Source: Nemertoderma westbladi (lineage: Eukaryota; Xenacoelomorpha; Nemertodermatida; Nemertodermatidae). Taken from it: a stretch of 64,000 nt of DNA. The stretch covers positions 104,996-168,995 of the forward strand of contig JAUCBJ010007169.1 of the NCBI GenBank assembly GCA_032718475.1. The letters are read 5' to 3'. How positions within the stretch are numbered: position 1 is the first letter of the stretch; each line of letters opens with the position of its first letter. The notes beneath the pieces were generated by a model. That model did not search any database. It was not told the DNA's origin and saw nothing but the letters and a program-made list of their open reading frames with translations. Shown here piece after piece: positions 1-10,522 of this stretch. The position numbers and the translations under genes were made by a program.

Positions 1-8
1 TGCTGTAA

Positions 9-1154
9 TATACTAACTATCTACAAGCAAATACCGGAAGCCCAAGTAATGAAGATATTACAATTCAAGAGACTAGTATAATTACTACACCGACAACCAT
101 TGCACTAGAGCCAGAAGCTGGGTTTGATTCACCACTCGATACTGAGGTTCCTACCAAATTGCTGTCTAAGTCATTTGTTGTAGTCTCAAATGAGGCAGAA
201 CATGATAAGTATGTAAGTCATTTGTCATGTGTTACTTTGGTCGAGGAGGCCAGGGCCTTGCTTTCTCCTGTCCCTCTAGTTGGTGTTCACTTTTGGTCTG
301 ATGGTTCATCTGCTCAATTCCGCTCTCGATTCGCCTTCGCTTTGCTACAGATTATTCCCTTCTGACATTACTCTCGCATGGAACTATGGTGAGGCATACC
401 ACTTCAAGGGGCCCCATGACGGAATTGGGGACACCCTAAAGTGTAAAATGTATCGAGATGTACTTTCTAACAAAGTGGTTTTTCAAAATGCTAAGCATTT
501 TGCAGAATACGCGGAAAGCAATATAGTGACTAAAGTCATATATTTAGATAAGTCTGAAATCGACAATCAACGTATCAAGTTGAAAGACACCATACAAAAC
601 GCTAAGGCTGTTTCATCAACCCTTCAAGTACATCAGGTTTGCCGTCAACCAAATGGATCTCTACACTTCTTTAAGTATAGCACCTATAGCAGAAAGAACA
701 TCACATGGGGATGTACTATGACCCACAGATGCTTTGTGAAAGCTTTCAAGGAGAAATTGAAGAGAACGGAAATGATGTTGAAATTTAAGAACTAAACATC
801 GTCATTGGTCCACACGAAACGACGATTATATCGGAGTCGAGTTACAGTGACGTGAGATACCCACTTAAATCCATCATTACTCCTGGTGTTTACATTGTGG
901 TCCGTTTTGAGGCAGGCTTTGAATGCGTGGGTGAAGTATTAGCAGTTAATGGTGAGGTCGTTACAGTGAAATTTATGCACAAAACTTTAACTTACTCTGG
1001 TCTTACTGTTTTTCATTAGCCCGACGTTGTTGATATATATGATGTAAAAGTGGCTTCGGTTTGTGGATTGCTACCAGCTCCGGACGGCATGTCCGGATGG
1101 GGTACTTATAAATTCGATACCAATCTATCCATATTATACAGTCATATTAAATGA
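9..1154 (+). pseudogene. Broken transposase-like gene of the 'SDG..QF...HGKG..DGIG' invertebrate family
   Basis: An open frame from about base 9 has a Thr/acidic-rich start and carries HFWSDGSSAQFRSRFAFALL near 282-345. The reading then moves to another frame that carries WNYGEAYHFKGPHDGIGDTLK (near 380-440). A second shift near 735-745 and stops near 788 and 1018 follow; the last frame ends in WGTYKF and a stop at 1152-1154. The SDG-x3-QF block followed by a W-x-Y/F...KGP-DGIG-x2-K block is a pattern I associate with repetitive transposase-derived proteins of arthropods, cnidarians and other invertebrates; I cannot place it in a named superfamily. At least two frameshifts and two stops make it non-functional as read. 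The 5' part may extend beyond the window. Confidence 0.45.
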
Positions 1155-2440
1155 ACAGTTCGACGAAAATACCTGAACTGATGTGTTTTTACTTTAAGAT
1201 TATGCAGTATATGATACGTTTTTAGAAACACGTTTTCGATTAGCCTTCATAATTTCACTAATAATTATCTGTAAAAATAATATTATCGGTAGAAATAATT
1301 ATCTTTTACCCCTAATGAATATCTGTGCTCTACTGCTCTTTGCAATATTCTTTGTTGATTTTGGTAAAGTAATAAAGGTGTCCGTGACATTTTTGTCCCT
1401 GACAGGACCACAAAAATAGTTACGTTATATCTAACTATAAATTAGGATAACATACCCGATTTTTTTTATTAATTAGACTGACATGATATGATCATACTTG
1501 TATTTATCATCTAGTGATTAAATTTATGTATAATTTGATCGATATCTTAGGTTCAATATGAGTGTTATTTAACAGTCATTCCACCAATCTGTCCCTGACA
1601 AAAACGTTTACGCTGTATAATATTCTTAACCTTTGTTCTCTCAAACTAAAACACTTATGGCGTTGTAGACAAACACATTAGGTTGATGGGTAAAAAATAT
1701 TTTATACAAAAAGTTAGAACAAAAATAAATTCTCGCCAAAATTAGTTCATCATTTTTCTGTCCCTGACAATTTAGTGTTTTCAATAATAATGACCAGTAC
1801 CACGATCGGAAGTGACAGAGTGACGAATGATTTCGGAAGTAACAGACTCCGTCAACAACACTCGGGGTTTAAAAAATACAACTATCGGGCAACTTGTAAC
1901 TGGGCGATCATCTATCTGATAGTTAAAAAAGACTGTCTGACAGTTGGTATCAGACTATCTGATAGTTAGCGCCCCATGGGTAAATCCTTACCGCATCCTT
2001 ACCGTTACCTCTCTGACTGACAGCGCAACAGCCCCTATAGACAATCTCTGGGTCCAAACCACAGATAATTTACCCTATATTATCTACCAGGCCATGGTTT
2101 GGTGGGAAGGTGAATCCTACTGGACAGTTTGTATAAAGGGAGGGTGGGCCAGAGAGGAACCGGCCCAATATCCAATCAACACAATCATTGCAATAAACAC
2201 TACTGTCAGGTAAACCAGCTTTCATAGGAAGATGGAAGGTAGATTGTCATAATATTAAGAACACTCACTATTTACAAGTTTCATTTGATTGGATGGATTT
2301 GATTGGATGGTGGCCCTAAATCGTTGGACCCACAGGGCGAAAGGGTGATTTCTACAGAGCTACACACTCACATAGCTGCACTTACTTCTGAATTAATATC
2401 TCAGCCTAGCGGAATGAGGAGTATGGCTGTATGGTGACTT
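1155..2440. other. Intergenic AT-rich stretch, no gene seen
   Basis: No convincing coding sequence. The 11-mer TGTCCCTGACA occurs three times, at 1394-1404, 1590-1600 and 1759-1769. Near 1908-1968 the string CTATCTGATAGTT occurs twice. Confidence 0.5.
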
Positions 2441-2627
2441 GATTTGGGCAATAATTAATTTATTCTTTTTTCTTCATTTCTGCAAACTGTAAATTATTAT
2501 TTTTTAATGAAATAATAATAATAAAATTATTTAGAGTTTCCAGAAATGCAAAAAAAACAGATTTAAATTTAGAATTTGCAGAGACGAAGATAATCCAATT
2601 AATTAGCCTAACTTCGTTCTGATCCCG

Positions 2628-2852
2628 CCCATGTGAAGAATACCAGGTTTTCACTTTACAGTCGACATTTTATTGGAATTATATATACGAAGAATGTTTA
2701 TTTTTGAATTTATCTTTATTAAGTGTTTTATAGAGCTCATTTCTGTCTTATATACCCTGTACAGTACATATACTAATTCGATTATTGTTTTCGTTAGATA
2801 AGCCCTCCTGTAACCTGAGTTTTTGGTGAAAACTTGGTATTCTTCACATGGG
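2628..2852. repeat. Inverted repeat, 27-bp arms (foldback/MITE-like)
   Basis: The arm at 2628-2654 (begins CCCATGTGAAGAATACC) is the reverse complement of 2826-2852 with one mismatch. About 170 bp of AT-rich DNA lies between. A third, partial copy (ATATTCTTCCCATGGG) is near 2891-2906. No coding capacity. Best read as a small non-autonomous element or its remnant. Confidence 0.55.
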
Positions 2853-2959
2853 GATATACTGCAAAGTGAAATATAACAGCAGATAAAGTGTGATATTCTT
2901 CCCATGGGCCTCTGATTCTGAACATGTGTTCTGAATTTCAATTTAGATAATAATGTTCA

Positions 2960-4440
2960 GTTATCATTCATATGCGTACCTGTGGCAAAAGGAGAAGGTT
3001 ACAGTGGCGGTGTTTTCTAACCAAAACAGTAAACTAAACTTGAATCTGATGTGTATTTATTTATTACAGTACTACTAAGTCCACTGTATTCATAAAGTTT
3101 TCGGTCTGGCCCAACCAAAAATTTTGACAACGGACCGCCACTGCCAGCATATATCGCTGGCCTCTGCAGTTGTTAATTATAGAGAGATTGAGAGAAAGAG
3201 AGTTGTTAATTTGATCATGTGAGAGGCTTTGACACCAATGCATGTAGTTATATCGCTATACCACGCCCAGCTTGGATATGTCACATGCATATGTAGCAAA
3301 GCAATCTATATTTCTCGAACTTTTCAAATAGTTCCTCTCTGCACCCACCCTCTTGGTTCATCCTCCATTTGCATCCCCAGTTTTAGATGTGATCTAGGGT
3401 CCGCAACTCTGCTAGAAAATATTTTATCAGACAATAATATGAGCCTAGAGGCAATTGTCGATGACTTCTATTGCGCTGTGTAGTGTACTTCAAAATGTCA
3501 GAAATGCAGAGGCAATCTTGGCGAAATCCAACATCAGGTGATGATGACTTCTACTGCGACACCCTACTGCTGATATTGATTCTGCAGCAATTAGAAGAGG
3601 ATTGGCTTATGCATGTTTACCATATAGATATTTGGATTGGCTCAAATTATGTTATCCTTTTTCGATGATTCACAGATTGTCTCAAAAACAACACTGCTAA
3701 TATGTATGCTACTATGTATATAAATGATTGACCAACCAGCCCACTGACTTTTACCTTCAATATTATCAGTTTAATGTGTATCTTTCTTTGTTTCCATTTC
3801 TCAGCATCTAGTCCAGATATGGTGGCTAACATTTTAAGCTTAATATAATGAATTGAATCATAATGAATAATAAAAACCCGGACTACCGCAGTCTATTCAT
3901 AGATAACTGTGTCCCATGTAATTGAGGCACTCCTATCACTCAGGATGTTTCATTGATGACTGTGGTAGCACTTCAACTAAGAGAGAAAAGGATAATTATG
4001 ACTTTTTTCAAAATACTGTATGGTGCCTTTCTTAGTGTCTTGTTAAAGATGCCGGTATTTCGTGCAGCAGAGATCTGTAATTCGTGTGTTGCACATGGTT
4101 TGGGATCTGCAACCCTTGCTATCACTGTACAGTACAACTGTCTGCTCTGCACAGCGGGTAGTGTAATGTAGTGCAGTAAGTGTGCAGAGTACTGTATGTC
4201 ATTAGAATATCTTATATATAGAATCTGGTTATCCCGAACCAATTTTAGGGTTATAGTGAAACTATATTACATTATAATCCTGGTGAAGAGAGATTTACAC
4301 AACCTGCTGTCTTTGCAATAAAGTTTTTGGAGGGACAAGAAACCCTGATGGGAAAGGAAATCGAAAAGACTATTTTGAGCTCAGGTAGAACCGGTAGGTT
4401 TCTACAAGACATGTGCTATATTATCATTAAACATCTCACT
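2960..4440. other. Intergenic sequence, no gene seen
   Basis: Short open frames only, none recognisable. Near 4060-4190 there is mixed-composition sequence without a motif I can name. Confidence 0.4.
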
Positions 4441-4496
4441 TTAGACCCCCGCTAATTACTACAGTAGTAACCAGGACGACGAATCGTATAGACTCA

Positions 4497-4731
4497 CCAC
4501 ACCCATCATCATGCACAGGGTTCCACCTTTTGTCGACAACGGAACCAGGTACCACATAATCACAGAGTATGTAAGTGGGGAGTTACACAGCTCGAGATCA
4601 CTGAACTTACTTAACCACACCCATCATCATGCACAGGGTTCCACCTTTCGTCGACAACGGAACCGGGTACCACATAATCACAGAGTATGTAAGTGGGGAG
4701 TTTCACAGCTCGAGTTCCCTGTACTTACTTA
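4497..4731. repeat. Tandem duplication, two copies of 118 bp
   Basis: The unit beginning CCACACCCATCATCATGC at 4497 is repeated from 4615 with only a few substitutions. Each copy contains a short palindromic core, GGTTCCACC...GGAACC, around a GTCGAC site. Recent local duplication. Confidence 0.85.
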
Positions 4732-4739
4732 GCCTTTGT

Positions 4740-5535
4740 CATGTTCTATAAAACTTCAGAGCAAAATATTTAACTCTTGATTATTCGTCTACTTTGTTGG
4801 TATTTATTAATCAGTATAACCAGTGCATGTCATATATAAAAGAGGTTTTGGATACCATGGAAATTTGAAGTAAAATGACAAAAATTCCTAGTTGAAAATT
4901 AGACAATCTATCATATATTTATTTATTTATTAATCTATAGACGATTGATTGATAAGTAGAAAATTAATTAATCTTCTGCTAAATTAATCCCGTAGTATTT
5001 AATTGACTAATTACTATGTCGTGTTAAATTTAAGGAAATATTTGATTGGTCAATTTAACGATAATATAAAGCTAATTAGAATCTATATTTATTATCAACT
5101 TATCATTAACACTTGTTAGCTTTTAGCATTTGTTGAATATATCATATAAATATTAAAAAGCCATTAGCAGCAGGTGTTAGTAATAAATGGCATGGATTAT
5201 TAATTGATCAGAACCGTGTAATGTTCCATGGCATGGTCGCAACTTGGAGTAACCTCATTCTAATAATAATTCACTGCCTCAACAATAAAAGTTGGAAATC
5301 GTTTTGAGTTTTATGCAACCCATTAAATATAACATCCCTTGCCTGGCCATTCATTACTCCGCCATTATTCATTATTAACCACATTATCTTCTGACAATTT
5401 AATAAAATTCTGTTTTCCCTAGCTTTCATGCTTCTTCCCTTTTTCTTTTGGTACAAAGATCACAGCTCTGGAAATCTTCCCTTTACAACATGCCGTTACT
5501 TACTTATTACAATTTATGCTCGCTGTCCAGGTTGT
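4740..5535. other. AT-rich intergenic sequence
   Basis: Very AT-rich with TTTATTTATTAAT-type runs near 4915-4990. Nothing recognisable as a gene. Confidence 0.4.
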
Positions 5536-5539
5536 GTAA

Positions 5540-5985
5540 TTCACATAAGATTCGCCAAAAACTTAAGTTTAGACAATTTAGAGCAGCAGTATAAACATTA
5601 CCCTTCCTATATGGGAGTCTATGCTGGGCTCTCACTGCCAAGGATTCCAAATCTCTGGATGGCACTTTCACATATTCACAAGAATGCTGTGTCGGGTTCA
5701 CTGTGTCAAGTACAATTCATTCACATCACCAACCAGACACTATATAACATAGGAGATGTCCCATTGGTCCCACAACATTGAATATTGTTGCAGAATATTG
5801 TTTTTGCCATGAGGACCAGACTGTGCGCAATCTTAAAGTTTGGCGGGCCGGACTACCCATGATTTTCTTAAGACTCCTCTTAAAGGACACTGGCCTTGAT
5901 AATCTCGCAAACGTCATGGGGGGCATTGAGTTGTGGAGGTATCTAGAGTTACGGAATAGCATTCTTAATGCACGCTACATTATGC
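5540..5985 (+). mobile_element. Degenerate 3' fragment of LINE family A
   Basis: This matches the C-terminal coding part and 3' end of the LINE at 55.43-56.93 kb. Shared strings include GAGCAGCAGTA, TCTCTGGATGGCAC, CAAGAATGCT, CCAGACACTATATAACAT and TTAAAGGACACTGGCCTTGA, in the same order. The translated remains include NQTLYNIGDVPLVP. Several frame breaks and deletions show that it is old and 5'-truncated. Confidence 0.75.
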
Positions 5986-5999
5986 AAGCCAATTGTAGA

Positions 6000-7793
6000 T
6001 TCATGGTGGTGGCACAATTTTTTTTGTTAAACCATCATAGCATCTCTATGTGGAGCTGATTGCAGATAGATAGTCTTTATTGCTATAAATATAAACATAA
6101 TTAGAATGGCAGCCAGCTATATTTAAACAACTCTGCCTTTTCAACAAGTTAAAAATCCTGTCCCTGGTAGTATATAATGGAATGTTACAGAGGGTTGATG
6201 CCACTCAATTATATAAGCATTGAGGTGCTCAGCAAATATGGTGCAACACAAGGCGACCTGCAAATATCATTACCTCACCAGGGCCGGTCAGGGACAATGG
6301 GCTAGAACATCCCCAAACTTGGAAAATGTATGTCTGAACAAACGATTTGGCTCTACTTAGTTTCTGGGTCTTCCGTCATTACACCATAACACCGACCATT
6401 AGATGTCAACAATTTATTTAATAACGCTATAATGTAATGATAAATATGGAATGGCCATTAGAACATTATCCACAAAAAGAATACCATCAGTTCAATGAAT
6501 AGAAGAATATATTTATAATGTTAATTGTTGATATTTCTAATATACTACTATTATTTAAATTTAGTCCAACTCCGCTTGCCTCTCAAAGAAAACCCCAATC
6601 GATATTCTTAAACATAAACCTGCTAAAACTCTACATTCATGATTCACTGATATATTGATTAGTATACACTTACCAGACATTGCTTTATGTATTTAACATG
6701 TGGCAATTCCATTGTTAAATAAATTCCCTGGAAATAGTAACATAACCCGCAGTGAAATTTGCTATTACCATAAAATATGACTTTGCAAAGTCAAGTTGTG
6801 ACATCAATTTGTATTTTATGTAATTAGGGCTCAATTGAATGAATAATTACCAATAACTTTTTAAGAATAAGAATAATATAGATAATGCATATCAACATTC
6901 TAAAATTCACAAAATTCAATCATTCAAGCCGAATCATATTATTTCAGAAGTAATAATTAATATAAATTTTATTTTGTATTTATGATCTATTAATAACTAT
7001 TAATTACAAATAGTTCCGAAGTAGTTTTTGCGGATGGTGGGTTGGGTATTTCTTAATTAATAATTAATTCCTCAATTAATTTATTGTTAATAATTTAACA
7101 TTGAGACGAGCAAAACACATGATAATAATTACCGAGAAGGGATTTGAGACCCCCACAACTCCCCCACACCCCTATCTTGGTGTATAAAACCTTCGAATCA
7201 AATTTCTGAGACCAAAAGATTTTCACTTGTTGAAACCAAATAAAACACCAAATTATTGTATTATGATAAATGTGTCTACAACATTAAATAATTTGCTGCA
7301 TAAAATAATATTCCCAGGCGTATTATTGAAAGTATACTATAAAGCAAGGTTAACAGTGAACTAACTGTACACATCAGATTTGTGATGCACGATTGGGCAT
7401 ACATTTTCCAATTTAAAGATTTAATGAGAATGTGGTATTTAATGCTAAAGCCAAGGTATTTACCTCATACCAGATTTAAATGCAATTTACACTTTTTTTT
7501 ATAACAACAATGTTTATAAGAACATGAGTCTCAAATTTTGAGGAAAAATTAAGAACATTCTGTCGGGGCTCATTATAACTGAAAACGTAATGGGAACGTG
7601 GTATTAATTGACTTGCTAAAAAGTCTGGACTACACTATTCCAAGCTTTGCTGATCCCTATATGGAATCCTAACATACTAATATGCATTTGACATCTCAAA
7701 AAAATTAAAACAATTTTCTAATACTAGAATTATAATTAGTATACCTATAATTTTTAATCTAACACCAATATCTAACTTATCCTTCTGCATTAG
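6000..7793 (+). other. AT-rich sequence, probably intron or upstream DNA of the GPCR gene
   Basis: No coding signal. It ends in a pyrimidine-rich tract and a TAG acceptor (ATCCTTCTGCATTAG, 7779-7793) directly before the GPCR exon. Upstream GPCR exons (TM1-TM3) are not visible here and may lie further 5' or outside the window. Confidence 0.4.
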
Positions 7794-8559
7794 ATATATG
7801 GCTGTCGTCTGGGCGGTGAAGTCCATGGGTTATCGGACCGTGAGGTATGCTCGCTATGCTGTTTTCGCCGTCTGGGCCGTGATGCTTCTAGTCAACTCCC
7901 CTCTAATCCTATGGTCTGTGGTGGGTGGGAATACATGTAACATATCTTGGACTGGAAACCGTTTCCCTATATTTGTTGGATTTTTTACGTTTTGGTCGTT
8001 TCTTGGTCCTCTAATAATTATGATCGTTTTGTACATCGGATTGCTTCGACGGCTCTGGGGATCTTGCCCAGGCAGAGGCACCAGTGCCGAATCAATCCGA
8101 GGTAAAAGAAGAGTAACTAAAATGGTAGTTATGGTAGTTATTGCTTTCGCAGTTTGCTGTCTGCCTTTAAATATCAACCTTGTCTACACAGCTTTCTTCA
8201 TACAATATTCCGCTAGTAAGAACGTTAACCTGCTCCTATTTATTTTTCTTTCAAATCTTATCCTGTATATCCATGTCTGTATTAATCCTATAATTTACGC
8301 CTTTATGTCAGATAACTTTCAACGTGGTTTACTGAAAATTTTCCCGTGTCTCGGTTGTATAATAAGAGCCCATTTGGTAGCTGCTTATCATGAAAAGAAG
8401 AAGACAAGTAGTCGACGCTTATCCGAGCAGCAACGACAGATAGCCAATGAAGGAACGACATTATTTATATTAAATGAGAATGTTGGTGATGATAAAAAGG
8501 CGATTCCCACAACAGGACAGAAAAGACCACATTTGGAACAAGAAACGACATTGTGTTAA
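7794..8559 (+). CDS. Terminal exon of a peptide GPCR, somatostatin/allatostatin-C-receptor-like (partial)
   Basis: Rhodopsin-class G-protein-coupled receptor, from the tyrosine of DRY to the stop. The exon opens A-TAT-ATG-GCT, so the intron splits the arginine codon of DR|Y, a classic GPCR intron site. Seen in order: second intracellular loop; TM4 (YAVFAVWAVMLLVNSPLILW); an extracellular Cys in GNTCNISW able to form the usual disulfide, with an NIS glycosylation sequon; TM5; a basic third loop (GKRRVTKMVVMVV); TM6 with CCLP in place of the common CWLP; TM7 with NPIIYAF, then MSDNFQRG; a cysteine pair in FPCLGC that could be palmitoylated; and a Ser/Thr/Lys-rich tail. KRRVTKMV and NPxxYAFxSDNF are typical of somatostatin, opioid, galanin and allatostatin-C receptors. 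The ligand is inference. The listed start is the splice acceptor, not an initiator codon. Confidence 0.85.
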
Positions 8560-9430
8560 TTACAGGAATGAAGATGATGTAACTCTTCTACATCTAAAAA
8601 TGGAAAGCTAAATAATAATAACAAATAGCTGTTTTACTGATAAATGGTAAATGGTCATATATATATTTTGTGTCAAAAACAATTATTGTTAGCCTTAGAT
8701 TTTGTCGTTCATGTCTTTATCAGCTATGTTATTGGTATGGAACAGTACGAAACCCCCTTTTTATTAATGTATTTTCATTCCTTCTTCAATAAGTATAGAA
8801 TCTAGATACATATATTAGTTGTTATTCTTTCCTCGGCTATCGTGAATGTGCTATCGTGTATTTGTGGCGCTTTTTGTTAATGTAAAAAATTACATTTGTT
8901 GACACTTATTTATTTATTAATTTATATCAAAAATAGCATATGGACGAAATGTCCTGCATTACATTGTTGTCAATTTGAATTTCAGATGTTTCTACAAATT
9001 ATTATACTTACTTTTTAACGTTTCAATTTCACATAATTCCAATTTAAAAATTAAAATTAATGTGGAAGGAGAATAAAAATGCTTGCCATGCCCATAGGGT
9101 ATCAAGAAAATAATAGAAGTGCAATTAGTAGTAATGCTAGGCTTATTCTTGAAACGCTTACTTTATAAACAATGATTTTACATTTAGATAAGCTTGGAGT
9201 AAAAAATAAACCACAATTTTTATCTCTCTTTTTCTAACATTTATCTTAATTAATTAAATCAAGATTTGATTTGAATTTACCTATCACGAAATTTAGTGAT
9301 ATTTAATAAAATAGATATCGTTTGTTTTCATGTCAAATATCACAAATTAATAATAAAAATTACCACAATGTTGACATATTAAGCTAGCAAATCAAAGCAA
9401 TGAAACAGACGGCGGAAGCTGGAGGTGAAG
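8560..9430 (+). other. Probable 3' UTR and downstream AT-rich sequence of the GPCR gene
   Basis: No open frame of note. AATAAA at 9072-9077 is a possible polyadenylation signal, but AT-rich DNA gives many by chance. Confidence 0.35.
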
Positions 9431-9439
9431 GTTCCTCTT

Positions 9440-9530
9440 ACGATATCTGCTACCCGAATGTTGGGGTGTAGGCTCAACTCCATTCCCAAGTTTTGCTCCC
9501 AGTCAACCAACTGAGCTAATCCCGCCATAC
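9440..9530 (-). repeat. tRNA-like (SINE-like) fragment
   Basis: On the minus strand, GGCGGGATTAGCTCAGTTGG contains a perfect RNA polymerase III A-box (plus 9507-9518). The expected B-box is degraded, so it is not a working tRNA gene. It may be the head of a tRNA-derived SINE. Confidence 0.4.
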
Positions 9531-9599
9531 GATGACATAATACAGCGATATAAATGCAAACATTTATATTGCATGGGGCGGGAACTTCACAACATAGGA

Positions 9600-10225
9600 A
9601 AACGAATCCAATACATTGCTATGCGTGATGAAATAAAGACATTAATTTACAGATAATAACAGCAAATATCACAACGTTTACAGAAAATAAATTCAAGCTC
9701 TGAATCTATTTATAATGTAAATTAAACGAATTATCAATCAATGAAATAAATCCAGATAGTGTGGGCGCTTAGTCCATCGACTTGGAAGTTATTAAAATTC
9801 AAAATTATTAATTCATAATTTTATAATCCCAAAGGTCACCAGTTACACACACTTCAGCGCAGGTACTTTGCTTCAGTAGCACTTATTATGGTTTCGGAGC
9901 TAATCGTTTTAATGAGATCTAAAAAACCAATCTACAATATCTATATTTATATACATAATTTTGATAAATTAAATTAAATAGATTTAACTCCTATATAAAT
10001 TTGGTTCTGATATCACCGATGGGTTGAAACAACCAGTACTAGTACCACAACTTCAAAAATATTTTTGTAAAAATGTGATGAAGTTTTACAAAATATGTGT
10101 AGGCTGGGGAATTATCGGGGAACATTTCAAAACAATTAAATATTACTAATTTATCTATGCATGCTAATTTTCATAAAGTGTAACAGTCCTTACGGAGCCC
10201 CTATAAAAAGAAAAAATTGTCTGCT
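9600..10225. other. AT-rich intergenic sequence
   Basis: No coding or RNA signal seen. Confidence 0.4.
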
Positions 10226-10522
10226 AAGTCGTGGAAATGACTTACTAACTCGTGTGAACGACTTACCAACTTAGTACGACAGTACGAAGACAGTACACGA
10301 GTAGTAGTTAGAACGACTTAGTAAGGCTTGCGAACGACTTACTATCTCAATTCAGATTGGCTAGATATGACGTCTTGACATAAATAATATTGTGGGGCGA
10401 GCCTTAGCATTCAGTTTAATACAAGGTCAAATCTTCGTTGTCCATGTCTGTCTGTCAAGTGCTTCAGTTTTGTTTGTCTGTCTGGCTCATTGTTTGGACA
10501 CTAATATCTCAGCCACGGCTCG

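Noticed and set aside
5428-5781. 117-codon plus-strand frame as a new gene
   Set aside because: Its 3' half is the degenerate LINE family A C-terminus.
7854-8177. 107-codon minus-strand open frame
   Set aside because: Antisense shadow of the GPCR exon.
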